Source: Theocolax elegans | Lineage: Eukaryota; Arthropoda; Insecta; Hymenoptera; Cerocephalidae | NCBI GenBank assembly: GCA_026168455.1 | Contig: CM047430.1 | Coordinates: 1,104,423 to 1,168,422, forward strand | Direction of reading: 5' to 3' | DNA: 64,000 nucleotides | Shown: piece after piece, positions 42,601 through 53,474 of the stretch | Layout: every line of letters begins with the position of its first letter | Position numbering within the stretch: position 1 is the first letter of the stretch | The notes under the pieces: model-generated | Seen by the model: the letters and a program-made list of their open reading frames with translations, nothing else | Told to the model about the DNA's origin: nothing | Database searches by the model: none | Program-made: the position numbers and the translations under genes

Positions 42601-42928
42601 ATTTTATTATTTGACGAATTAGAAGAATAAACAATATTATGAGGTATGTTATTTTTAATTAGTATCGCAGTACCACCACCAAAATTAGAATTAGGCCTAT
42701 CTACTCTATGAATTATGTAGTTAGCAAATTGGATTTTGTATCTTTTAGATAATTTAGTCTCGCAAATAAGTACTATATCAAGGTTATTATTATTAATGAA
42801 ACAAGAAGATCGTTTCTTTTATTTAATGAAATTAATGAATTGACATTGATAGTAGCTACTTTAATAATATTAAGTGGGTGATCTTTATCTGTCGAAGAAT
42901 TGTTGATAATAATTGGTGTGTTACTCAT
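39684..42928 (-). pseudogene. Jockey-type LINE ORF2 (AP endonuclease + reverse transcriptase)
   Basis: A plausible start ATG lies at 42928. The endonuclease domain is recognisable from its blocks ICETKLSKRYKI, NFGGGTAILIKNN, AGDFNARHTAWGD (near 42440-42400) and SDHKALIFYINPP (near 42220-42180). These supply the Asp/Asn and His/Asp residues that nick target DNA for primed reverse transcription. The RT follows in the 538-codon frame 42129-40513: SYRPLSLTP, DHQFGFKHRHST, LIDLEKAFDSVW, and the catalytic FADDLIIL at about residue 510. The C-terminal part continues at 40379-39684 (KYLGIHLD, YAAPIWW). Frameshifts lie near 42790 and 42390, there is a stop at about 40513, and more breaks fall at 40380-40500. 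RT catalytic residues are intact but the ORF is not. Confidence 0.88.
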
Positions 42929-43088
42929 CAGCAAAATCGAAAGATTCATAGATTCTATTTATTTTATTTGTGTTAAGACTTATTAATTGATATAATTCGT
43001 TAAACTGTTCATTAATAGATTTAGTAATTTGATTTTTAAGATCGTTTAGTAAAGATGAGAAATTTTCAGTTTTTTCAGTATCTCAGCA

Positions 43089-44550
43089 TTAATTTTGACG
43101 GAGTGGGGGGTTGACAGAATTAGTGATAGAATGAATAGTGTTTAGATTTATAGAATTATTAGTTGTAGCATGTTTATTTTGGGAGAAACGGATATTATTG
43201 ATATTTTCTGCAATATTTGTAATACGATTATATCTTTTAGATTTTGTATTATGGTTATTTTTAGATTTGATATTTTTTGCAAATTTAATAAAAGGGCAAC
43301 CCTTATAAGATGCAGGGTGACCAAAAGACTCGCAATTAACACAATAAAGATTTTCTTTTAAAGAAGATCCCTTAGGGGTCTTACATTCACCTGCTTTGTA
43401 ATTAAGGTTACATTTGACGCATCTGTAACCTAGATTACAGTTAGAACTAGAATGACCAAGGCGTTGACAATTAGTACATTGAAAAATATCTTTTTTTTTT
43501 AAAGGTTCCCAACGAATCTTTTGGTACATTAGAGATTTAACGCAAGTTAAATTTTGAATTTTACTATCATTAGAAAGTTGTATTAAAAAATGAAATATAT
43601 CTGGTGTATTTTTGTTAAAATTAATTTTTGAAATTTTAGTTATATTAATATTATCTAACTTAAGACTAATAATCTCATCATTTATTTCTGATTCTTTAAA
43701 ATTTCCATGGATGCCTTTTAAAATAATGTTTTTAGGTTTAATACTTTTGGGGGTATATGTAAATAATTTAACATTTTTGTTTTTTAATATTTCTAAAATA
43801 CGATTATAGGTTTCTATATTCAATGTAAAAATGGAAAGATTATCATTATCAATAAATTTAATAGAAAAAACGCTTTGCTTATATTATTATTTTTAAGCAT
43901 GTCAATTACAGTATTGATGTTAGAAAAACAAATTCTAATCGGAGGGGGTCTTTCGCGATTAATACTTATTTGTTGTGAGCTCGGCTGCGAGGTGGCGGTC
44001 GGAAGGTCAAGAGGTGGCGTGTTGTTTGATTCTTGGAGGTTCGTAGAAGCGATGTGTGGTGCCTTGTTTATACTATGATGTTGATCGTTTTGAAGAATAC
44101 TATATCGGTTAGGAGGTTGAGAAAAGTTTTCTGTCTGCTGTAGAAATTTTCTTGGATTTTTATTGGCTTTTTTGGAAATTGCCAATCATTATCCTCGTTG
44201 ACGAATGGTTGGTTATTTTCTTGAGAAAAAGATTCCTTAGATGCGTGTTGAAGAGTCCTTTTTTTTGAAAGGTTTGGTGGAATTGGTGATTTTAATCTAT
44301 TGGCTTCTTTAAGAGCGTTTTTATAAAGTTTTTCTAGTTGGGTAGAATCGTTATTGAAGCGTGAATTTTTAATTTGAAAATTTGACTGTAGAACACGTGT
44401 TTGATTAGATAAATTTTGAGACGATGATGGTTGAGCAGTTAAAATAGCTGTATTAATTATTTCGGAAGAATCGGCATTATCTTGAGTAGGAGGATCAGGC
44501 AAAGGCTGATTTCCAGGTTGGGAGCCCTCTCCATCCACGTCCATTATCAT
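43089..44550 (-). pseudogene. Jockey-type LINE ORF1 (zinc-knuckle RNA-binding protein)
   Basis: Three overlapping frames together cover the gene. The N-terminus is at 44550-44068, starting MIMDVDGEGS, with low-complexity Ser/Asn/Gln-rich sequence. The middle is at 44185-43820. The C-terminal 244 codons are at 43823-43089 and contain three zinc-knuckle-type clusters: CTNCQRLGHSSSNC, CVKCNLNYKAGEC, and CVNCESFGHPASYKGC. That triple-knuckle layout is typical of ORF1 in the Jockey and I groups, where the protein coats element RNA. Two frameshifts, near 44170-44190 and 43825-43850, break it. Confidence 0.85.
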
Positions 44551-44754
44551 TATATTAGAAACATTGAGGATCAGCTATATCAGATTCTAGAAGAATAGTT
44601 AGTATATACTGAAGTAGTGAGATCTAACAATATAGATGTTTATATATATATATATTCGTTAATTTCGATAAAAGATATGATCCAACGAAGCGACGCGACG
44701 AGCGGAGCGTGGCGCACGGGGCGTGTTGCCCCTTCGGACGCTAGCAAGAGACTC

Positions 44755-44769
44755 AGTCGGGCTTGAACC
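44755..44769. repeat. 15-bp target-site duplication (right copy)
   Basis: AGTCGGGCTTGAACC; see 39109-39123. Confidence 0.85.
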
Positions 44770-44840
44770 CGGACCTCTTGCGTGGCGCGCTTACACTCTA
44801 TCACTTGAGCTATTACGCTATGTGACTGGAGCCTAACCAT
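44755..44840 (-). repeat. tRNA-like (SINE-head or tRNA pseudogene) sequence split by the LINE
   Basis: On the minus strand, TAGCTCAAGTGATAGAGTG fits an A-box and GGGTTCAAGCCC fits a B-box. The LINE inserted just 3' of the B-box, and the flank continues at 39108 downwards. The T-stem does not pair well with a normal 7-nt loop, so I favour a SINE head or pseudogene over a functional tRNA. The adjoining 44841-44878 is an (AT)n run. Confidence 0.55.
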
Positions 44841-44843
44841 ACA

Positions 44844-44878
<35 letters not shown>

Positions 44879-45121
44879 CGACGAGACTATAATACTTAGT
44901 GTATTGTATTATTTCGTATGTATATAAAATAGATTAGAATCGGATGAATATTACGCTGCGAATAGGGGAGATACAACCGTTTAATATGCGAGAAGATATC
45001 GCAAGGAGCGCCTCCCGGACAGACGTAGTAGAGTACAATCGCCGAGTCGAGATGCACACCGGCGTGATACGAATAACCAAAGTGAGGACATGGGTGCATT
45101 AGTCCGTTTGGGATACATCCA

Positions 45122-46399
45122 GTGAGAGATAGAAAGGATCGGCCTGGTTGTTCAAGAGTCCTCAGAAACTGGGGTCTATCGTTTGATGGGGAGACCAATG
45201 ACGATGCTGAAGAGTTCCTAGATAGTCTACAAGATTTCAGGAATGACGACGAGTTCTCTGACTGGCGTATTCTGAGCGCATTGCCTTGCGTGTTTAAGAA
45301 GACAGCCCTATTTTGGTATAGAGCCGTCCAATCTTCCTTACGTAATTGGTGTAACTTCGAAAATGAATTTTTGAATGAATACGGTCAGGAGTTACGAAAT
45401 CAACATTTGTTCGAGGATCTACAACGCCGCAAGCAAGGCCGTAAATTACTTGAATTGCTTTAAGGCTATTGTGCGGAAATTCCGCCGACCTCCTCCGCTG
45501 CGCCAACAAGTAGAGATGGCATATTCTCAACTGAGACCGGAGTGCCGTAAATTTATGTCCTTGAGATACATAAATAATTTCGAAGACATAATGAAGTACG
45601 GCAAAGAATATGAACAATACTTGATATGGGACAAGAGATTTGCGGAACCCACACCAAGAGAACAAGTTCATATCCCACAAGCGTTCCAAAACGTAGTTCG
45701 TCTAAAGTTTTGGGGAAAGTGGCCTCATTAGTTGAGAATAAGAAGAGCCAATCGGTTCCTCAGCCATCTCCACCACCGAAGAAGAAGACGTTGAAAAAGA
45801 AAAGGAGCAAGAAGAATAAGAAACATTCTTCTAGCCCATCTTCAAGTGATTGTGAAGTAGCCAATGTGTATGGTACTCGCAACACAAGTCAACGTCAGTA
45901 CTTGCAACAAAGTAAAAATTTTGTTGGTGCACAAAATATTAATAATGCAAGACAATCTTCGGGAAATAGACAGACAGGGTCAAAGCAGTAACAATATACC
46001 GGTGCTAGGCCGAAACAATACGTTGCTCAAGCTCAGACGACACCCGTCTATACGCCTCAACGTAGACAAAGCACGGTGTATGATCGTACTACGCAGAGGC
46101 AGACCCAAGACGCTGGTTTGCAAAGGAATCCGAATAGTCCCTTCTTTGGCATATGTTTTACATGCCACAAAGTAGGACATTGGTATTCCGATTGTCCCAA
46201 TCAGACTTGCCTCCAGTGCGCAAGTATGGGACATACAGCGGACCAGTGCCCGAACGTGGCAGCGCCCATTGAGTGTCAGGTGTGTCACACAACCGGGGTA
46301 ACCCTAGATTATTGTCCAAAGTGTGAGCATGTACGGCAATATCAGGGAAACCTAGCGGCAGGGTACCAGAATCGTCCCCCGGGCCCTGCACGCAATTAA
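45122..46399 (+). pseudogene. gag: Element D gag
   Basis: A capsid-type Gag domain is readable from 45122 (VLRNWGLSFDGETNDDAEEF; FLDSLQDFRNDDEF; FWYRAVQSSLRNWCNFENEF) and continues in another frame at 45375-45731 (PPLRQQVEMAYSQLRPECRK). A Lys-rich linker follows (KKKTLKKKRSKKNKKH). The nucleocapsid at 46076-46399 has two canonical CCHC knuckles (CFTCHKVGHWYSDC and CLQCASMGHTADQC) and a third Cys cluster (CQVCHTTGVTLDYCPKC). The cluster order matches element E, and Gag D and E are clearly related. At least three frameshifts separate the parts, so no complete protein is made. Confidence 0.85.
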
Positions 46400-46440
46400 A
46401 GGAGCGTAAGAGCTCTAGGGGGCAAGAAATATGGGTTGGT

Positions 46441-48177
46441 GAACCCGCGAGGTTGTTTATTAAGAAGGACAAACACCTCACTGACTTTGCTGAACTGCTT
46501 AACGGAGAGCAAACAAACGTTCAGAAGGTAAGAGAGAATACCTCTGAACATCCGAATTCGCCGAAATCTGCTGAGTTACCTATGGTTAAGGCTGAGACTC
46601 CTTCCAAGCTAACTCCAACGTTCGAAGCGCCGAACAAAGCAGATTTAGAACTTCTAGAGATCAAGAAAAACAAAGAGTCTTTCTGGTCTGAAGTACTCCG
46701 TAGGCAAGTGTTTAACCAACACAAACGGTTACTCAAGGAAATAGAGAACGAGACAAAATCTATAAACCTATGTAACCCTACCAATGAGAATTATGATACA
46801 CGTTACCCATTCTCACCCCAACCTACGATCAAAGAAAAGAGTTTAAAACAGTCTAATGAGAGTAAAATGACTGTCTCTCTTGATCAGGTGATGAACAGTT
46901 CGAATCGGTGCCGATTAGAACAGTTCAGGGGGGGGGCCCGGAGCCGTTCCGAAGACGTCCAGAGAGACAAGTTTTACTCCAGCTCTACTTGACAGTTAAG
47001 CCGAAGACATGGTTGCGGGAGCGCAATCCGAACGCCGTTTGTTCAACCCTCGCCGGTGGCAAGGACTTTAAAGCATTGTTCGACCTAGAAGCAATGGTTT
47101 CACTTATACGCGTTGACGTAGCGGAATACTACAGTGATAAGTGGAAACCGGCCAAAGTAGACTAGCGCGTTGGGTGCTTGAGATGCAACAGTGGGACTTC
47201 GAGATTATGCACAAGAAAGGTGCACTACACTGTGTTCCCGACGCACTCAACCTGGACGAAGTCGAAATAGCCTCCTTTGACGTGATTACCGAACCATGGT
47301 ACATCACCCGAATAGATGATCTGAGGTCCAGTTCTCAAAAGTTTCTGCATTCGAAAATTGAGGATCAAATGCTGTATCGATTGACGACCGATAAGCTGCT
47401 GGACCCAATCACGGGTCAAGAGAAGAGATGGAGATTAGTTGTGCCCATTGAACATAGGACGCGCGTATTAGAGGATTCGCATTGCATTCCATCGTGTGGT
47501 CATGGTCAGGAGTGGAAAAGACCTATGACCGAGTGGCAAGGGACTATTGGCCATGTATCTACCATGATGTCAGGCAATTCGTTGTGCAGTGTATAGACTG
47601 CCAACGATATGAAGTCTCACAGGCGGGCTCTCAAGGTTTGATGTTCAAACGTAATGTTGAGAGACCGTGGGCTGTGGTTGCAGCAGATATAACGGACCTG
47701 CCTCGTACTAAGAACCAATACAAATATATACTGGTCTTACAAGATTTGTTTACGAGGTGGGTTGAGTTAAAACCGTTACGAGGTATTACCGGTAAGTCGG
47801 TCGCGAAAGCATTTGAGGAACTCGTACTGTTTCGTTGGGAAACTTCCGATTACTTTCTTACGGAGAATGGTACAGAGTTCGTCAATAATGAGTTGACACA
47901 AATGCTCGAGGATTACGGGATAAAACAGATCACGACTCCTCCTTACCGACCATAAGCCAACCCGGTCAGGCGTGTAAATAGGACATTAAAGGCGATGATC
48001 GCGGCCTTTGTGGATTCCGATCATCGTAGCTGGGATGAACATCTACATGAATTCCGTCATGCTATTAATACAGCAACGCAATTAAGTACAAAGGTTTCCC
48101 CAGCTTTCCTCAATTTAGGGCGTCATCCTCAACCTGTAAAGAGTCTGTGTAGAGAGGTTGAGAAGAGGGAATTCTAA
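46441..48177 (+). pseudogene. pol: Element D pol remnant (protease, RNase H end, integrase)
   Basis: A 180-codon linker ORF (46453-46992) precedes a degenerate protease (KALFDLEAMVSLIRV, with DLEA in place of the DSG-type motif). The sequence then switches within ~20 nt (near 47155) to the RNase H C-terminus (SRLARWVLEMQQWDFEI; CVPDAL), so the whole RT and most of RNase H are deleted. Integrase is present in fragments: the zinc-binding part near 47560, the core at 47640-47955 (VVAADITDL; LTENGTEF, in which the second catalytic Asp is Glu), and the C-terminal core at 47995-48177. A stop interrupts at 47953-47955. Confidence 0.85.
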
Positions 48178-48302
48178 ATTCCTATACGAGATATAGAGAC
48201 GTCAAAAGAAAGTCTATAACAAAAATAGATGCGTGGCTTCCTTCCAAGTAGGCGATTTAGTCATGAGGAAGTGTAGAACGTTATCGTACGGGGCCAAAGG
48301 TT

Positions 48303-49280
48303 GCGACGAGACGTCGTTGGAATGAAATAAATAATACATAATGTATTCCGTAAATTATTTCCTATGTATATTAAATATTATATCTTAAAATCTTGCACGT
48401 TGTTATTGCTTCGTGCGTTGCCTGTTCAAGGCCACGAAACGCGCGTGTTTATATCGACGAACGTTGATGTGTGCGAGCATCCGTATATTCAATTGTTATT
48501 GTGTGTGTGTATTAGGTACTTTTCTCGAATACGACAATTCCCGAAAAGCTCAGTACGCTTCCGGTCTTGACCGCGACAGCACCCTTTGACACATCGTCAC
48601 GTTTAGTTCGCACGCCACGGGAAGTACCGGATCGGTTCGTCCGTGCACCGGGAAGCCGTACGCGAGTGCTAGTGAGTTCGTGTAAGTGCAGTACGAAGGA
48701 CCATATACCTCGGGTCGAGTATTCCCCGAGGTAGGCGAATCGCCGTGGCCTCAGGCCGCGCCTGCAGACCACCGTCGAGGACGACGGGAAACCGGGCCGA
48801 CTCCACCGGCCAGCAGACGTCGGGGCGCCGACTCACACGAGGGCCAATGGACAAGCCAGCCCGGTAAGTACTCAACGGCAGCCGGTATATATTAGAGTGT
48901 GTAGAGTGAGTGTGCATGAATGTTTGTTCACTAGCACACCGGTGCTACCGAAGCCGATTTGGTATTGCGCGTGGCGAGCACGGGGGCAGCCTCTACTTGC
49001 CGCGTATATACCACGCGACCAAGAGAACGCCCCGTTATAAATTGTCGGGCACCTCCGTGTAATCTTCTCCATATAAATGATTATTTTTTTTTTATGTGAA
49101 TATAACGGTCGCGCTATTAATTATAAATCAACCCGCAATCATTATTCCGATTCCCGATTTTCCCGCCACGTGTATCGGTACGTAGGAGATCTCTCTCTTG
49201 TTACCTGCGAGGGATCCGGCAACATTATAATTCTTCAACCTTTCCATATCCGTCACAGGTGAAAATGACAACTAATTTGC
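48303..49280 (+). repeat. LTR-like GC-rich sequence (uncertain)
   Basis: GC-rich transcript-like block at 48400-49060 with a perfect splice-donor consensus (CCCG|GTAAGT, 48864-48869) after a purine/GC-rich run. The layout is similar to 28.1-28.9 kb and to LTR F. It could be the 3' LTR of relic D. Boundaries not resolved. Confidence 0.3.
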
Positions 49281-49639
49281 ATAAGTTATCATTGTCCCAA
49301 CTAGTATTTCGACTTTCCGTATTTAAGGTAATTACAGTCATATAACGTAATATGCTGATATATTTACCCATACGGAAGTCTTATCTCTAATAAAATCATC
49401 TATTGATTGGCTCAATAGATCACTAAATTATTCTCTAGTTAACAGCGCGAAATTCGAATATAAATTTATCTCCTTACTATTATACACGTGTTCCCCCACT
49501 ATCCGCGTTCCGAATTCCCTAGACTATATGCGCGCGATCCCCGTATCGATACGAGCGCGGACCGCGTGTTCAGTGCGCGCGCTTGTCCAACAATGGATCG
49601 TTACGGTACCTATATAATAGACCGTTTTCTACTCTCTAT
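49281..49639. other. Spacer before gypsy E
   Basis: No gene recognised; mixed sequence with a GC-rich patch at 49500-49600. Confidence 0.4.
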
Positions 49640-51966
49640 TACTGGTAACGGTTAGGAAATTGCTCGACGTTCTTGAGCATATTTAAATACCTAGTGTCCC
49701 TAATCTTCTGGAAAGCAGCCACTGTATCGACTTCACCCGAATACATCCTAGAGAGTGCGTCTGGGACTTGATTCAGAGATCCTTTCCTGTGGACTATCTC
49801 AAAGTTCCATTGTTGCATCTCAATAGCCTACCGAGCAAGACGAGCAGTAGGCTCCTTAAGATTTCGCAACCATTTCAACGCACTGTGATCAGTGATTGCG
49901 GTAAATGGATATCCCTCTAAATATGGCCTCAACTATGTATAGCCCAAATCAACGCCAAACATTCCTTTTCCGTTGTGGAATAATTCCTTTCCGCGGTCGA
50001 CAAAACCCTACTAATGTAGACTATGAGGTGTTCCCCGTCCTCCTGTTCCTGAGTCAGCACCGCTCCCAGTGCATAATTACTTGCATCACACTGCACTTTG
50101 AACGGTTTGCTGAAATCAGGGCGAGCAAGAACGGATGCAACAGTCAAAGCTCTCTTTAGTGTATCGAAAGCTTCCTGCTGCTCCTCCCCCCATATCCATT
50201 CTTGTCCCTTACACAACAACCTTACTAATGATATTTTTAATTCGGCCTCATTCTCAATGAAACGCGAGTACCAGGCGATCATACCAAAGAATCTTCTTAA
50301 TTCCTTGATTGTCCTGGGTACTGGATAATTGACCACTGAAGACACTTTATCTGGATTTGTTCTAAGTCCGTCCCTATTTAAAATAAATCCTAAATAAGTC
50401 ACCCTACTACAACAAAATTCGCATTTGTCCCTATTCACCGTTAATCCTGCACTTAATAATTTTCTTAAAACCAAATCCAGATATTTCAAGTGCTCCTCAA
50501 ACGACTCGGTGACGATGATTATATCGTTAAGATATCCGAAAATAAAAGGTTCGAATTCCGGACCGAATATCGTATCGATCAACCGCTGGAAGGTCATGGG
50601 CGCATTCGTCAACCCGAATGGCATCCTTTTAAAATGCCATAGACCCGATCCTGGCACCGCGAAAGCCGTATATTTTCGACTAGCAGGCGCCATCTCGACC
50701 TGGAAGTACGCCTGCTTCAAGCCGATTTTGCTAATATACCTGACCTTCCGAATTTTATCCAGAATCGAATCCATTTGTGGCAAAGGATAGGCATCCCGTT
50801 TTGTGATCGAGTTCAAGTCCCTATAGTCCACACAGAACCTAATTGATCCGTCGGACTTCCGTACTAAAACTGATGCACTACTCCAGTCACTTGCCGATCT
50901 TTCTATAACTCCCAACTGTAACATCTTCCTAACTTCCTTATGAGCTGCCTACAACATCTTGGGCGAGATGCGCCGTGTCCGAATGTTCAGTAAGGTCTGT
51001 CATTCCTAACCGATCGGCATTTATATCTGGAAGTAAATTGTGCACCAATTTTTGAACTTTATCCCTTTCCTCATCCTGTAATTCAGAGATGCCAGCGCAT
51101 TCCCCGAATATTAAAGGATAATTTGTCCCTTTTTTACTACTATACGACCTCCAAGGACCTTCCCTAACACGCCACTGATCCTGTCCTAACCCATCATCAA
51201 AATTAAAAAGTTTGCCGGAATCCATCCCCAAGATCTTATCCGATTGCAAGTCTTTCAATGCCCTGCAATTAATTTTTTCTGCATGTTCGTCAATCTGTAG
51301 ATTAATTTCCAACGTCCCTAATTCCCTTACTAATCCACCATTAACATTTTTAAAAACCACATCAAAGGAATTTAATCTATCCTTAAATTGTTCAGCTATC
51401 CTTGACCCTATTACAGACAATGTGGAACCAGAATCAATTAACGCCTTATGTTCCTGTCCTCCTAAAAGAACTTTCAAATAATGCCTATTTTCTATGCTAG
51501 ATACTGATACACCTTGTTTCGGTTCAGTTGATCGATCTGGTGTCTCCTTGTTGCCAAGGAAGGTCTTTGGACTCTTTTCTTTTTCGTTTTCCTTATTATC
51601 CCCTAAAAGCAACTCTACACCCTTGTTAATAAAATTTAATCTATCATACCCCCTAATCTCTAGATTATCCTATGAGCTTCCTTCGCTAACTTGAGTCCCG
51701 CCACGATCAACTTTCCCCTTTTTAGCTAACAATTCAATATCTATCCTCTCCGATCTGTTTAGTAACCTATCCTCAATTATTCTAACTCCTGAATCATTTT
51801 CCGGATCGTCCCTTCTGATCGACCGTAAATTACCCTTAGATCTTGGAATCGCACCCTTAGACCTATCTACCTTTCCTATATTTACTTTGGGAGACACACC
51901 CTCTATATTGATCCTATCAATGAGATGAGCTCTCTCTCTCTCTCTCTCTGGTGAGTACAAGTTCAC
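49640..51966 (-). pseudogene. pol: Element E pol (protease, dead RT, RNase H; integrase missing)
   Basis: A linker (51966-51670) is followed by a stop at 51670-51672. The protease has an intact ALIDSGSTLSVIG motif (about residue 60 of the 51612-50938 frame). A frameshift and a stop follow near 50930-50960, then the RT at 50924-49929 (RFCVDYRDLNS, KRMPFGLTNAPMTF). Two RT catalytic aspartates are replaced: the one before LKQAY is Gly (codon 50721-50723), and the first Asp of the YLDD box is Asn (YLND, codon 50526-50528). RNase H begins (QCDASNYALG) and runs on beyond a stop at 49929 to about 49640 with further stops. Integrase is absent. The double active-site loss makes RT inactivity certain whatever the stops. 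Confidence 0.9.
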
Positions 51967-51969
51967 TTG

Positions 51970-52461
51970 TTTACTGCTCCGTCTTGCTTAGTATTTTATA
52001 CTCACACAGTTACTCCGTTTTTCTAGAGCATGAGAAAGGGCCGGTTACTGACTGCAGCGTTTATCTAGTAAATTAGTGTTTCATTGCTGAAGCCAGTAGT
52101 TCCATAATTTGCAAATTTTATTTTGCGGCATTTTGGAGGTTATCTTCAAGAGGGAAAGACGACTCATCGCGCTGGCCAAGTGTGCGCAGTGCTCCCAACA
52201 TCTGGACGGTTTTGCGCACACATTTCGACCTTCGTCGGTGGACGCCGCGCGGATATTTTGGCAACATAGCGCGGCTGCTTTGTATGTGGCGGGAGACTCA
52301 CCAGAAAGGATTATGCAGAGGTCTGTCCACACTGTAATAAAATTACGCACGCTCATTGCTTTGACGTTGCGCCAGGCTCTTCCGAGCGCCGCTGTTGTGC
52401 GCTGGCTCAGGCTAAAGCGCTAGTCGCGGCATCAACTGATCCGAGGGCGCCACTGCCTGGG
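51970..52461 (+). other. 5' region of the CR1-group LINE
   Basis: GC-moderate leader containing a 104-codon open frame (52109-52423) of unknown meaning, possibly an upstream or former N-terminal coding part. Confidence 0.45.
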
Positions 52462-53358
52462 TTGCCGCGACAATCGATGGAGATCTGCGCTACCGAGCTG
52501 GTGGTCACGCCCACTCCATCACCTTCCAGTGCCAAGCGCATAGCCTCGACCCTGTCGCCATCATCGTTGCAGGTTGCCAAGCAACCTCGCGGCGCCGCGC
52601 CCACCGAGAGCTGCTCCGACCTACCCGCGCGAACGATCGGTGCCGTGGATATGGCTGCTTTGTTTGCTGAGTTCGCGAGCCGTCTAGAATCGAAGCTTGA
52701 GAATTCGGTTTCGCGCATTGAGTCCTCGGTGCAGGGACTGGCCCGCGAGATTCGTGAGCTGGGTTCGCGGGTTTCGCTGATGGAAACGATGACGAAGGAA
52801 AAATTTACCGGCGTGTCAAACTGCTTAGATGCCCTTGAGACCGCAAACGAAGGAATTCGCAGACAGATCAGCGAGTTACGGGGATCGAGTCTGGGGACCA
52901 CCGCGTCTCAAATTATTGACGCGTGTGAAATCCTCATTAGCGGCATTCCGGCCAATCTTACTATTACTGAAGGGGAAGCTCTACAAAAAATTTTTGAGGC
53001 TATTAATCTTACCAGGGTTTCGTCCCAGATTATCGAAACTCGTCCCTGGCTCGTTCGTGACAGACTTAGTGGTAATAACTTGGATTCGGCACCTTCGACC
53101 TCTGCTGCAAAAAATGTCAGTATCGTATCCAACACGGCAAACAACTTGAATAGTAAGAACGGAATCGTCGTCCGATTTTCATCGCCCTCTACTAGAGACC
53201 TTATTCTCGAGAGAGCGCGCCTTCTAAAGGGAGTCTCGGCGGATTCTCTGTTCGGTGCGGGTGGATCTGGGGCGATTTATTTGCGTGCGTTATGGCCCAA
53301 ACAGATCTACGAACTACTTTCTAAAGCGCTTCGCCGCTCCACTGAGTTAGGCCTCTAG
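52462..53358 (+). CDS. CR1-group LINE ORF1
   Basis: An intact 298-codon frame. The N-terminal ~60 residues are Pro/Ser/Thr-rich. Residues ~60-135 have a heptad-like pattern typical of a trimerising coiled coil (FAEFASRLESKLENSVSRIE, VQGLAREIRELGSRVSLMET). Residues ~150-290 resemble an RRM-like fold (ACEILISGIPANLT; IVVRFSSPSTRDLILERARL). Coiled coil plus RRM-like domain is the usual design of LINE ORF1 RNA chaperones outside the zinc-knuckle type. No zinc knuckle is present. ORF2 begins 117 nt downstream. The product would bind element RNA in the cytoplasm. The exact family was not recognised, and the start codon is the first ATG of the frame. Confidence 0.65.
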   Translation: MPRQSMEICATELVVTPTPSPSSAKRIASTLSPSSLQVAKQPRGAAPTESCSDLPARTIGAVDMAALFAEFASRLESKLENSVSRIESSVQGLAREIRELGSRVSLMETMTKEKFTGVSNCLDALETANEGIRRQISELRGSSLGTTASQIIDACEILISGIPANLTITEGEALQKIFEAINLTRVSSQIIETRPWLVRDRLSGNNLDSAPSTSAAKNVSIVSNTANNLNSKNGIVVRFSSPSTRDLILERARLLKGVSADSLFGAGGSGAIYLRALWPKQIYELLSKALRRSTELGL

Positions 53359-53474
53359 TGAAGCACTTTACGGTCTTCATGCGCATTACCAAAGGAGGGC
53401 AACTCTTCCCGATCCACTCAGAAGCGGACATTCTTAAGATATCGTCACTGAATCCTCCCTCCCCGAAATAGGGT

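Larger units (their letters stand above)
39124..44754 (-). mobile_element. Jockey-type non-LTR retrotransposon (minus), near full length
   Basis: The 3' end is an A-run (T-run 39124-39139 on the plus strand) and the 5' end abuts the second copy of a 15-bp target duplication. ORF1 (zinc knuckles) and ORF2 (endonuclease + RT) are both present, AT-rich and frame-damaged. The 5' ~210 bp contain a short GC-rich, hairpin-prone stretch at 44680-44754. Confidence 0.85.
44878..48302 (+). mobile_element. Gypsy relic D (plus strand), RT deleted
   Basis: gag, a protease remnant, then a jump into RNase H and integrase, all on the plus strand. TTGCGACGAGAC followed by similar AT-rich sequence occurs at both 44878 and 48302 and may mark remnants of its LTRs. 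No clear primer site was found. Confidence 0.65.

Noticed and set aside
44755..44840. Functional tRNA gene
   Set aside because: Box-like motifs exist but the T-stem cannot pair properly with a 7-nt loop, and the LINE splits it.
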